A program made the position numbers and the translations under genes. DNA of 64,000 bases from Actinacidiphila sp. DG2A-62 (lineage in GTDB: Bacteria > Actinomycetota > Actinomycetes > Streptomycetales > Streptomycetaceae): contig NZ_JAYMGI010000002.1 of assembly GCF_035825295.1 (NCBI RefSeq), forward strand, positions 7,640,001-7,704,000. Reading direction: 5' to 3'. The stretch's first letter is position 1. Each line of letters opens with the position of its first letter. Under the pieces are notes generated by a model, which saw only the letters and a program-made list of their open reading frames with translations, was not told the DNA's origin and ran no database searches. This document shows, in pieces, positions 24,257 to 33,001 of this stretch.

Positions 24257-26373
24257 ATGTGGGACGACGCGTTCCCGAGCTTCCTGATCGGGCTCAGGGA
24301 AGGGCTCGAGGCCGGGCTCGTCGTCTCCATCCTGGTCGCGACCCTGGTACGGGCCGACGCCAGGTCGCGGCTGCCGCAGGTGTGGACGGGCGTGCTCGCG
24401 GCCGTCGCGCTGTCGATGAGCTTCGGCGCGGTGCTCACCTTCACGGCGGCGAACCTCTCCACCACCGCCCAGGAGTCCTTCAGCGGCGCGCTCGGCGTCG
24501 TCGCGGTCGCGTTCGTGACCGCGATGGTCTTCTGGATGCGGCGCTCGGCCCGCAACCTGTCGGGGGAGATCCGGCAGAAGGTCACCGCGGCGCTCGCCAT
24601 GGGCGGCGGCATGCTGGTGCTCACCTCCTTCCTCGCGGTCGGCCGCGAGGGACTGGAGACCGCGCTGTTCCTGTGGACCACCGGGCGGGCCGCGGGGGAG
24701 TCCTCGGGACCGCTGCTCGGCGCGGCGATCGGCCTGGTGCTGTCCGCGGGCCTGTGCTGGGGCCTGTACCGCAGGGTGCTGAAGATCAACCTGACCCGCT
24801 TCTTCACCGTCACGGGCGTGGTCCTGATCGTCATCGCCGCGGGCGTTCTCGGCTACGGCCTGCGCGACCTCCAGGAGGGCGGCGCGCTGCCGGGCCGGAC
24901 GGCGTACGCCTTCGACCTCGGCTCCAGCATCGACGCCGGCTCCTGGTACGCCGCGCTGGTGCAGGGCGTGCTCAACCTGACGCCGACGATGACCTGGCTC
25001 CAGGTCGCGGCGTACGCGGTCTACCTGGCCGTGGTGATGACGCTGTTCGTGCGCGGCGTCAGGTCGTCCCCGCAACCGACGTCGCAACGGACATCGCAGC
25101 CGGAGCCGCAGCCGACGTCGCAGCCGGAGCCGCGGGCGCAAGCGACATCGCAGCCGGAGCCTGAGTCGCAGTCGCAGCCGCAGCCGCAGCCGCAGTCGCA
25201 GCCGCGGGCGCGGCGGCTGCGTCCCGCGTGGGCGGTGCCGGCCGCCGTCGTCGCCGTGCCCGCGCTGATCGCCGGCCTGGTCGTCGCCTTCAGCGGCGGC
25301 AAGCCGGCCGCCGACCAGACCGTGGCGGTCTCCGAGACCGACTGCGGCAAGGGGTTCAGCGCCCCCGCGCCCGGCCGGCAGACCTTCCGCATGCACAACA
25401 CCGGGAACAAGGCGTCCGAGGTCTACCTGATCGACCCGGCGAGCAACGCGGTCTACGGCGAGATCGAGGGCCTCGCCCCCGGCACCACCCGCGACCTGGT
25501 CGCCAGCGTCGGCAGCGGCACGTACGCCTGGCGCTGCGTGCCCACCGGCGGCAGGGCCGTCACCTCCGCGTCCGTACGGGTCAGCGGCACCAGCACCACC
25601 AAGCCGGTGCTGCCGCTCGCCGAGTCCGAACTGCGGCCGCCGCTCGCGGCGTACCGGCGCTACGTGGACCGTGGTCTGGCCGCGCTCCAGGGGCAGACCG
25701 CGCGGCTGCGCGCCGACCTCGCGGCGGGCGACACCCGCGCGGCCCGCGCGGACTGGCTCACCGCGCACCTGACCTACTCCTCGCTCGGCGCGGCCTACGG
25801 CACCTTCGCCGATTACGACAGCAGGATCGACGGCCGCGATGACGGCCTGCCCGGCGGCGCGGACGACCCGGCGTTCACCGGCTTCCACCGGATCGAGCAC
25901 GGGCTGTGGCACGGCGCGTCCGCCGCCGCGCTGCTGCCGTACGCCGACCGGCTGGCCGGCGATGTGACCGCGCTGCGCAAGGCGTTCCCCACGCAGGACT
26001 TCGACCCCTCGGACCTGCCGCTGCGCAGCCACGAGATCCTGGAGAACACCCTGCAGTTCGAGCTGACCGGCGACACCGACGAGGGCAGCGGCAGCAACCT
26101 CGCCACGGCCGACGCCAACCTGGCCGGCACCCGCGAACTCCTCACCGTGCTGCGCCCGTTGATCACCGCGCGGGCCCCGGCCGGCTGCCCGTCGTCGACG
26201 CGGACATCGCCCGGCTCCAGGCGCTTCTGGACGCCGCGCACAAGGGAGCGGCCTGGACGCCCGTCGAGCGGCTGGACACGATCGCCCGCGCGAGGATCGA
26301 CGGCGCCACCGGCCATCTGCTGGAGGACCTCGCGCCGATCCCGGACCTGCTGGAGATCCGGAAGTCCGCCTGA
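24257..26373 (+). CDS. efeU: Fused ferrous/ferric iron permease EfeU and cupredoxin/M75 protein EfeO (frameshift near 3' end)
   Basis: ATG 24257 (GAGGAG upstream) opens an FTR1-type permease with both iron-binding REGLE motifs (residues 14-18 and 130-134) and about seven membrane helices to residue 268. Without a stop the frame continues through a Gln/Pro/Ser/Thr linker (271-318), a membrane helix (about 326-345), an EfeO cupredoxin domain (350-445) and the M75 domain with the HRIE metal motif (544-547). Near codon 640 a one-base deletion in the C-run at 26175-26178 moves the true frame. The M75 end (PVVDADIARL to EIRKSA) finishes at 26373. In most bacteria EfeU and EfeO are separate proteins; here they are fused. 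The complex takes up iron together with EfeB. Confidence 0.82.
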
Positions 26374-26491
26374 TGAGCCGCCCCGACCGTCCCGACCGCC
26401 CCGCGCCCGCCGTCGCCGCGCCCGCCGTCCCGCCCACCGGGGCGCCCGCGAGCCCGCGCACCGACCGCCCCGCACCGAAGGGAAACCGCTG

Positions 26492-27835
26492 ATGTCCGCC
26501 GACCTCCCGCGTACCGAGGGCCACGACCGGCCGGCCGCGCAGGGGGCGGGGGAGCCGCAGCCGTCGCAGGGCTCCTGCCCGGTCGGCGCGGGCCGCCGCT
26601 CCTTCGTGCGGACGGCGCTCGGCGCGGGCGCCGCGGCCACCGCGCTGGCCGGCGGCGGCTTCGCCCTCGCCGAGACCGCCGGCGGTTCCACCGCGCGCGC
26701 GTCCGACACCGCCGAGCGCGGGCAGGCCCCCGCAGTGCCGTTCCACGGCGCGCACCAGGCCGGCGTGATCACCGCGGCGCCCGCCGCCGCGACGTTCGTC
26801 TCGTTCGACGTGATCGCCGACACCAGGGCGGAACTGGCCGACCTGCTGCGCACGCTGACCGAGCGGGCCCGCTTCCTCACCGCCGGCGGCGCCCCCGCCG
26901 ATCTCGGCGTCGGCGCGCCGCCCTCCGACAACGGCATCCTCGGCCCGGTGGTGCCCGCCGACGCGCTGACCGTGACCGTCGGCGTCGGCGCGTCGCTGTT
27001 CGACGACCGGTACGGGCTCGCCGCCGCCCGGCCGCGTCGGCTCGCCCCGATGCGCACCTTCCCCAACGACAACCTGCGCGCCGCCGAGTGCCACGGCGAC
27101 CTGAGCCTGCAGATCTGCGCCGGCAGCACCGACACCGTGCTGCACGCGCTGCGCGACATCACCCGGCACACCCGCGGCGGCATGCAGATCAAGTGGCGGA
27201 TCGACGGCTTCCAGAACGCCCCGCGGCCGGCCTGCGCGCAGCGCAACCTGCTCGGTTTCAAGGACGGCATCGCCAACCCCGACGTCACCTCCGCGCGCGA
27301 GACGGACCGGCTGATCTGGGTGACCGACGGCCTGGGCGAGCCGGGCTGGGCCACCGGCGGCAGCTACCAGGTGATCAGGATCATCCGGATGCTGGTGGAG
27401 TTCTGGGACCGGGTGTCGCTGACCGAGCAGGAGAAGATGTTCGGCCGCCGCAAGGACACCGGCGCGCCGCTGGACGGCGCCCTGGAGACCGACGCGCCGC
27501 AGTACGCCAAGGACCCGCACGGCGACGCGATCCCGCTGGACGCGCACATCAGGCTCGCCAACCCGCGCACCGCGAAGACCGACGACTCGCGGCTGCTGCG
27601 CCGCGGCTACAACTACGACCGCGGCGTGGACGCGGTCGGCAACCTCGACATGGGCCTGGTCTTCTGCTGCTACCAGCAGGACGTGCTGCGGCAGTTCGAG
27701 GCGGTGCAGACCCGGCTGATCGACGAGCCGCTGGTCGACTACATCTCTCCGACCGGCGGCGGCTACTTCTTCGTCCTGCCCGGCGTGCGCGACGCCCGCG
27801 ACTACCTGGGCCGCGGCCTGCTCGCCTCGGTCTGA
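26492..27835 (+). CDS. efeB: EfeB, Tat-exported DyP-type haem peroxidase
   Basis: A 447-residue protein with a twin-arginine signal (GRRSFVRTALGAG, Arg35-Arg36) after a short cytoplasmic start. The dye-decolourising peroxidase fold shows the GxxDG motif as GFKDG (255-259), the proximal haem His at about 352 in DAHIRLANP, and the Arg in RGYNYDRG. EfeB oxidises ferrous iron or acts on haem for the EfeUO import system. The ATG has GAAGGGAAA 7 bp upstream and lies 118 bp after the end of efeO. The intervening DNA is Pro/Arg-like in all frames and encodes nothing I recognise. Confidence 0.9.
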   Translation: MSADLPRTEGHDRPAAQGAGEPQPSQGSCPVGAGRRSFVRTALGAGAAATALAGGGFALAETAGGSTARASDTAERGQAPAVPFHGAHQAGVITAAPAAATFVSFDVIADTRAELADLLRTLTERARFLTAGGAPADLGVGAPPSDNGILGPVVPADALTVTVGVGASLFDDRYGLAAARPRRLAPMRTFPNDNLRAAECHGDLSLQICAGSTDTVLHALRDITRHTRGGMQIKWRIDGFQNAPRPACAQRNLLGFKDGIANPDVTSARETDRLIWVTDGLGEPGWATGGSYQVIRIIRMLVEFWDRVSLTEQEKMFGRRKDTGAPLDGALETDAPQYAKDPHGDAIPLDAHIRLANPRTAKTDDSRLLRRGYNYDRGVDAVGNLDMGLVFCCYQQDVLRQFEAVQTRLIDEPLVDYISPTGGGYFFVLPGVRDARDYLGRGLLASV

Positions 27836-28115
27836 GCCCCGACGCTTTCTGACCCTCCGTCAACAGTTGGAGGCGGCGGCCCGACCGCGCTGCGGCGCGC
27901 CCTCGACCGTGTTCAAGAAGTGAAGGCGTGGTGGCGTCGGGCCGCACCGCGCAAACGGAGCGCCGTCCGGTGCCGCTCATGCTGGTACAGACCTTGACCG
28001 CGCCCCTGAAGGCGAGTTCAATCACACCCGCACCACGGGTCAACGGCCCGCTGGAGCGCTCGCGGACTCCGTCGAGGCCGGTTCCGGCACTCCCCCCACG
28101 GAAGGACGTGCGTCC
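27836..28115. other. Intergenic leader of the GH3 beta-glucosidase
   Basis: No gene is seen in these 280 bases. There is no strong hairpin after efeB. Bases 28051-28064 read CTGGAGCGCTCGCG, whose core GAGCGCTC is palindromic and matches 10 of 14 positions of the CebR operator (TGGGAGCGCTCCCA). That is weak by itself, but the next gene is a beta-glucosidase. GGAAGGA at about 28100 is the ribosome-binding site. Confidence 0.45.
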
Positions 28116-30965
28116 ATGTTCCGAAGCCCGAACTCGCGAAGTCCCCACCTCCCGGCCACCCCACGCGGCCGGGGCGGCGGCCGGCGGCGGCGCACGGCGT
28201 ACCTCGCCGTGGCCGCGCTGGTCGCCTCCGGCGCGTACCTGGCCGGCGCGGGCGCGCCCGCCGCCGACGCGCGGGCCCGCACCGACGCCGCCGCCTCCTG
28301 CCCCTGGGTGCACTCGACCGCGCCGGTCGCCCAGCGCGTCGCGCAGGTGCTCGGCCAGATGACCACGGCTCAGAAGGTGTCGCTCGCCACCGGCTCCGGC
28401 GGTTCGAGCTACGTCGGCTTCACCCCCGCGATCCCCTCGCTGTGCGTCCCGGCGATGACGCTGGAGGACGGTCCCGCGGGCGTCGCCGACGGCATGACCG
28501 GCGTCACCCAGCTGCCCGCCCCCGTCAGCCTCGCCGCCACCTGGGACACCGCCGCGGAGCAGAGCTACGGCAGGATCATCGGCGAGGAGCAGGCCGCCAA
28601 GGGCACCGTCGTCGACCTCGGCCCGACCATCAACATCGACCGCGACCCGCGCTGGGGACGCGCCTTCGAGTCCGTCGGCGAGGACCCGTACCTCAACGGG
28701 CAGCTGGGCGCGGCCGACATCCGCGGCGTCCAGTCCACCGGCGTGATGGCCCAGGTCAAGCACCTGGCGGTGTACAACCAGGAGACCAACCGCAACACCC
28801 CCTCGGACAACGCGGTGATCGGCGACAAGGCGCTCCAGGAGATCTACCTCCCGGCCTTCCGCGCCTCGGTGCAGCAGGGCGCGGCCTCCTCGGTGATGTG
28901 CTCCTACAGCACGGTCAACGGCACCTACGCCTGCCAGAACCCGGCGCTGCTGACCACCGCGCTGCGCGGCCGGTTCGGCTTCCAGGGCTTCGTCACCTCC
29001 GACTGGGGCGCCACCCACGCCACCGCGGCCTCCGCCAACGCCGGCCTGGACCAGGACATGCCCGGCAACGACGGCTACTACGGCACGGCTCTCACCGCCG
29101 CCGTCAACTCCGGCCAGGTCAGCCAGGCCACGCTGGACACGATGACCGGCCGGATCCTCACCGAGATGTTCGCCTTCGGCCTCTTCGACAAGGCGCCGAG
29201 CGGCTCGCCGGGTCAGACCGCCACCACCGCCGAGCACCAGGCGACCGCGACGAAGCTCGCCGCCGAGGGCACCGTGCTGCTGAAGAACAGCGGCGGTGTG
29301 CTGCCGCTCGGCTCCGCGGACACCTCCATCGCGGTCATCGGCGCCGACGCCTCGACCAGCCCGCAGACCGCCGGCGGCGGCAGCGCGGCGGTCAACTCCA
29401 GCGGCACCGTCACCCCGTTGCAGGGCATCACCGCCCGCGCCGGCAGCGGCACCACGGTCCGCTACGACAGCGGCTCCAGCACCTCGTCCGCCGCCTCGCT
29501 CGCCGCGTCCTCCTCGGTCGCGGTGGTCTTCGTCAGCGACTTCGAGAGCGAGGGCAGCGACCTCGGCGGCATCGACCTGCCGTCGTCCGCGAACAACCTC
29601 GTCTCCGCGGTCGCCGCCGCCAACCCGAACACCGTGGTGGTGCTCAACACCGGCTCGGCGGTGACCATGCCGTGGCTCAGCTCGGTCAAGGGCGTGCTGG
29701 AGGCGTGGTACCCGGGCCAGGGCGACGGCACCGCCATCGCCTCGCTGCTGTTCGGCGACACCGACCCCTCCGGCCACCTCCCGGTGACCTTCCCCGCCTC
29801 GCTGTCGCAGGTCCCCGCGCACACCGCGCAGCAGTGGCCGGGCACCGGCGGCACCGTCCAGTACAGCGAGGGCGTCGGCGTCGGCTACCGCGGCTACGAC
29901 GCTTCCGGCCTCACCCCGCTCTTCCCGTTCGGCCACGGGCTGTCCTACACCTCGTTCGCCTTCAGCGACCTGCACGTCGGCGCCCTGCCGGCGGGCGGCG
30001 CGGCCACCGTGACCGCCACCGTCACCAACACCGGCACCCGGGCCGGCGCGGACGTCGCGCAGCTGTACGTCACCCAGCCGGCCGCGTCCGGCGAACCGCC
30101 GCGCCAGCTGGAGGGGTTCGCCCGCGTCGACCTCCAGCCGGGCGCGCACACCACGGTCTCCTTCCCGCTCACCCAGGACCGGTTGTCGTACTGGAACACC
30201 TCGGCCGGCGCCTGGGCGACCAGCACCGGCGACTACGGCATCGCCGTCGGCGACAGCGACGGCCACCTGCCGCTGACCGGGACCCTCACGGTCACCGCGG
30301 CGCAGCTCGGCACACCGCTCACCGTCGCCCCGCCCGGCCCGCAGGAGGGCCTGACCGGCGCCGCGGTCTCGCTGAACATCGCCGCGCAGGACACCACCGC
30401 GGGCCAGACGCCGACCTTCACCGCGACCGGGCTGCCGGCCGGCCTGACGATCTCCTCCGCCGGGCAGATCACCGGCACCCCGACGCAAGGAGGCACCACC
30501 ACCGTGGACGTCACCGCGCACGACGGCGCGGGCGCGCAGTCCACGGTGTCCTTCGTCTGGACGGTGGTGCCGGCCGACGCGCAGCTCGCCGGGCCGGTGG
30601 TCGGCTACCAGGGGCTCTGCCTGGATGTGGCCGGCGCGAACAGCGCGGACCGCACCAAGGTCGACGTCTACACCTGCAACGGCACCTCGGCCCAGCAGTG
30701 GACGCTCGGCGCCGACCAGACGGTCCGCGCGCTCGGCAAGTGCCTCGACGTGAACGGCGCGGGCACCGTGAACGGAACCCTGGTGCAGCTCTACACCTGC
30801 AACGGCACCGGCGCGCAGGTCTGGCAGCACCGCGGCGACGGCTCGCTGTTCAACCCCAACTCCGGCAAGTGCCTCGACGACACCGGCTCGTCGACCACCC
30901 CCGGCACGCAGGTGCAGATCTGGGACTGCACCGGCGCCGCCAACCAGAAGTGGACCACGGCGTGA
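28116..30965 (+). CDS. Secreted GH3 beta-glucosidase with FnIII-like, Ig-like and ricin lectin domains
   Basis: A 949-residue exported enzyme. A signal peptide with a long basic start ends at about residue 55. The GH3 N-terminal barrel (75-330) has DRDPRWGRAFES, KH at 215-216 and the nucleophile Asp296 in FVTSDWGATH. The GH3 C-terminal domain spans about 370-590 (FGHGLSYTSFAFSD follows), then the fibronectin-III-like domain (615-690). An Ig-fold module with GLPAGLTIS lies about 720-805. The C-terminal ricin B-lectin trefoil is at 820-949, with three QxW-type repeats (QQWTL, QVWQH, QKWTT). It hydrolyses beta-glucosides outside the cell while tethered to polysaccharide. Confidence 0.92.
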   Translation: MFRSPNSRSPHLPATPRGRGGGRRRRTAYLAVAALVASGAYLAGAGAPAADARARTDAAASCPWVHSTAPVAQRVAQVLGQMTTAQKVSLATGSGGSSYVGFTPAIPSLCVPAMTLEDGPAGVADGMTGVTQLPAPVSLAATWDTAAEQSYGRIIGEEQAAKGTVVDLGPTINIDRDPRWGRAFESVGEDPYLNGQLGAADIRGVQSTGVMAQVKHLAVYNQETNRNTPSDNAVIGDKALQEIYLPAFRASVQQGAASSVMCSYSTVNGTYACQNPALLTTALRGRFGFQGFVTSDWGATHATAASANAGLDQDMPGNDGYYGTALTAAVNSGQVSQATLDTMTGRILTEMFAFGLFDKAPSGSPGQTATTAEHQATATKLAAEGTVLLKNSGGVLPLGSADTSIAVIGADASTSPQTAGGGSAAVNSSGTVTPLQGITARAGSGTTVRYDSGSSTSSAASLAASSSVAVVFVSDFESEGSDLGGIDLPSSANNLVSAVAAANPNTVVVLNTGSAVTMPWLSSVKGVLEAWYPGQGDGTAIASLLFGDTDPSGHLPVTFPASLSQVPAHTAQQWPGTGGTVQYSEGVGVGYRGYDASGLTPLFPFGHGLSYTSFAFSDLHVGALPAGGAATVTATVTNTGTRAGADVAQLYVTQPAASGEPPRQLEGFARVDLQPGAHTTVSFPLTQDRLSYWNTSAGAWATSTGDYGIAVGDSDGHLPLTGTLTVTAAQLGTPLTVAPPGPQEGLTGAAVSLNIAAQDTTAGQTPTFTATGLPAGLTISSAGQITGTPTQGGTTTVDVTAHDGAGAQSTVSFVWTVVPADAQLAGPVVGYQGLCLDVAGANSADRTKVDVYTCNGTSAQQWTLGADQTVRALGKCLDVNGAGTVNGTLVQLYTCNGTGAQVWQHRGDGSLFNPNSGKCLDDTGSSTTPGTQVQIWDCTGAANQKWTTA

Positions 30966-31010
30966 TCACGCCCCCGACCTGAGCACGTCCCGGCCCGTGC
31001 GCTGCGCCAG

Positions 31011-31068
31011 CCGTTCACGAGCAGGCCGACCCGTTCACGAGCAGGCCGACCCGTTCACGAGCAGGCCG
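31011..31068. repeat. 20-bp tandem repeat, three copies
   Basis: CCGTTCACGAGCAGGCCGAC is repeated at 31011-31030 and 31031-31050, and the first 18 bases again at 31051-31068. It follows the GH3 stop by 45 bp and precedes the terminator. No protein or RNA function is evident. Confidence 0.9.
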
Positions 31069-31091
31069 GTCCGGCCCCCGAGCCCCCATGG

Positions 31092-31128
31092 CAGACAGGC
31101 CCGATGCCCCGCGCACCGGGCCTGTCTG
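31092..31128. terminator. Hairpin terminator, convergent genes
   Basis: CAGACAGGCCCG (31092-31103) pairs perfectly with CGGGCCTGTCTG (31117-31128) around a 13-base loop. It lies between the GH3 gene and the convergent gene ending at 31182 and can terminate both. Confidence 0.88.
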
Positions 31129-31181
31129 TCGTACGGGCCGCGTGCGCACGGGCGCTGGCACGGGCCGCCGCGCGCGGGGGA

Positions 31182-31703
31182 TCAGTGCTCGGTGAGCGTG
31201 GGCCGCACTCCCGTCACGCAGCACACCGCGAAGTAGAGCAGGATCGGGTGGGTGTACGGCACCGGCGGCTCGCGACGCGCTCCCGGCGCGGTCCTGCGGC
31301 CGTCCGGGCTCAGGCCGTCCGGCCCAGCCGTCAGGTCCGGGCCGCCCGTCAGGTCCGGGCCGTACCCGCCGTCCGGCTCCACGGACGCCGCCGGCGCCAG
31401 CACCGCGGCGTTCGCCCGGTACCGCACCTGCGGCGGCCACGCCACGCCGATGTCCGAGCCCGAGGGGACGATCCACGACCAGCGGTCGCCGTGCACCAGC
31501 ACGCTGCCGGAGGCCGCCAGGCAGCCCAGCACCCGCATCCCGTGCTCGGCGGAGGTCTCCACCACATCGCACGCGGCTCCGGCGGGGAAGCCCGGTGGTA
31601 CCGGGACGCGGATCATCCTCCGGCGCGCCGAGCGGCTGTGCGTCCCCTGTCCCCTGGACGGCTCAGCCGGCGCCCCGCGTCCGGTCAGTGATAGCGGGGT
31701 CAT
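31182..31703 (-). CDS. Conserved actinomycete protein of unknown function, divergent from XRE regulator
   Basis: A 173-residue protein from ATG 31703 (GAGAGAGG upstream). It is not assigned to a named family. Recognisable blocks are IRVPVPPGFPAG, RVLGCLAASGSVLVHGDRWSWIVPSGSDI and the C-terminal PYTHPILLYFAVCCVTGVRP. Similar proteins occur in many streptomycetes next to XRE regulators. A short Pro/Gly/Asp repeat (GPDLTGGPDLTAGPDG) interrupts the middle. There is no signal peptide. It shares the intergenic region with the XRE/methyltransferase pair. Confidence 0.65.
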   Translation of the reverse strand: MTPLSLTGRGAPAEPSRGQGTHSRSARRRMIRVPVPPGFPAGAACDVVETSAEHGMRVLGCLAASGSVLVHGDRWSWIVPSGSDIGVAWPPQVRYRANAAVLAPAASVEPDGGYGPDLTGGPDLTAGPDGLSPDGRRTAPGARREPPVPYTHPILLYFAVCCVTGVRPTLTEH

Positions 31704-32099
31704 GGAAGTCGCCTCTCTCCGCGGCGGGTGGTCGTGCCGCCACGGGGCGGTTCGTGCTCGATGTGAGGGATGTGTGCTGGGTGTGCGGAACGGTACGGGT
31801 GTGCTTGAGTGGGCGGTGCGTGTGAGAGAAGTGTGCAGGAGATGTCGCAGCCGGCTCACCACATGTGTCGAGCGCGTGCGTGGTCGGGCCCTGACAACGT
31901 CGTCACCGTCTCAGTGGTCCCGGCCGTCCCACCGCCTCAACTATCGTGCTGCCGCAGTCAACTCGCAAGCTGTAAAGTGAAATTCGCAGTTTGAACAGCG
32001 ATACGGACACGAGGGCGTGCCGGCGCCCGGCGGAGCCTCGCGTGCGACCGTGCCGTGGCCCTGCGGCGGGCAGGGAGAGGCGTCCGTGGGAGGTGGCCC
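31704..32099. other. Divergent control region with an A+T-rich patch
   Basis: No gene is seen. The first 200 bases are rich in GTGTG/TGTGAG on the plus strand. The patch 31945-31990 is the most A+T-rich stretch here and contains two related words, CGCAAGCTGT and CGCAGTTTGA, 12 bp apart. These may be binding sites for the XRE regulator or promoter elements. GGGAGG at 32089-32094 is the ribosome-binding site of the XRE gene. Confidence 0.45.
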
Positions 32100-32981
32100 G
32101 TGAGGAGCACCCGCGCCGGGTGGGACGACACACCGCCGACGGTCCTGCGGATGATCCTGGGACGCCAGTTGGAGGATCTGCGCACGCGCGCCGGCGTCAC
32201 CTTCGGCCAGGCCGGCGAGGCCATCGGCATGAGCCACTCGACCATCCGCAGGATGGAGCAGGCCAAGGTGGCCCGGCTGCGGCTGTCCGACGTCGAACGG
32301 CTGCTGCGCACCTACGGGGTCGCCGACCCGGCCGAGATCGAGACCTTCCTCGCGCTGACCCGCGAGGCCAACAAGCAGGGTTGGTGGCACAGTTACCGCG
32401 ACGTGGTGCCCGACTGGTTCGGCGCCTACCTCAGCCTGGAACAGGCCGCCCTGCACATCCGCACCTACGAGGCCCAGGTCGTGCCCGGCCTGCTGCAGAC
32501 CGAGGAGTACGCGCACGCGCTGCTGCGCGCCGGCCACCCGCAGGCCACCGACGAGGAGATCGACCGCCGGGTCGCGCTGCGCCTGGCCCGGCAGGACATC
32601 CTCGCCAGGGACCGCCCGCCGCTGCTGTGGACGGTGATGGACGAGACCGCGCTGCGCTGGCCGGTGGGCGGCCCCGCGGTGCTGCGCGCGCAGATCGACC
32701 ACCTGCTGCAGATCGGCGAACAGCGGCACGTCCGCGTCCAGTTGATGCCCTTCGCGCGCGGCCCGCACCCGGCCACCCGGGCCGGCTCGTTCCAGGTCTT
32801 CCGCTTCGAGGCGGCCGAGCTGCCCGACGTGGTGTACCTCGACGGACTCGTCGGCTCGGCGTACCTGGACAAGCAGGACGAGGTCTCGGCGTACCGGGAG
32901 GCGATGGACCGGCTGGCCGCGCAGGCCGCGTCGGAGAAGCACACCAGGACGCTGCTCGGCGCCCTGCGCAAGGAGCTGTGA
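32100..32981 (+). CDS. XRE-family regulator with DUF5753 domain
   Basis: A 293-residue protein from GTG 32100, which has GGGAGG 6 bp upstream. Residues about 15-75 form a helix-turn-helix (LEDLRTRAGVTFGQAGEAIGMSHSTIRRMEQAKVARL). The remainder is the DUF5753 domain of streptomycete XRE regulators (YEAQVVPGLLQTEEYAHALLRA, RQDILARDRPPLLWTVMDETALRWPVGG, VQLMPFARGPHPA, VVYLDGL). Its stop is overlapped by a GTG of the following frame, so the downstream methyltransferase is cotranscribed and probably translationally coupled. Unlike many relatives it is not followed by a DUF397 protein. Confidence 0.9.
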   Translation: MRSTRAGWDDTPPTVLRMILGRQLEDLRTRAGVTFGQAGEAIGMSHSTIRRMEQAKVARLRLSDVERLLRTYGVADPAEIETFLALTREANKQGWWHSYRDVVPDWFGAYLSLEQAALHIRTYEAQVVPGLLQTEEYAHALLRAGHPQATDEEIDRRVALRLARQDILARDRPPLLWTVMDETALRWPVGGPAVLRAQIDHLLQIGEQRHVRVQLMPFARGPHPATRAGSFQVFRFEAAELPDVVYLDGLVGSAYLDKQDEVSAYREAMDRLAAQAASEKHTRTLLGALRKEL

Positions 32982-33001
32982 CGACACCCCCGGAGGAGTC
33001 C

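Noticed and set aside
24257..27835. A single 1192-residue EfeU-EfeO-EfeB fusion
   Set aside because: The stretch between codon 640 and the efeB start has out-of-frame Arg/Pro composition, while the true EfeO end is found in the neighbouring frame. efeB has its own ribosome-binding site and Tat signal.
31011..31068. Possible CRISPR array
   Set aside because: The three 20-bp units are directly adjacent, with no spacers, and no cas genes are present.
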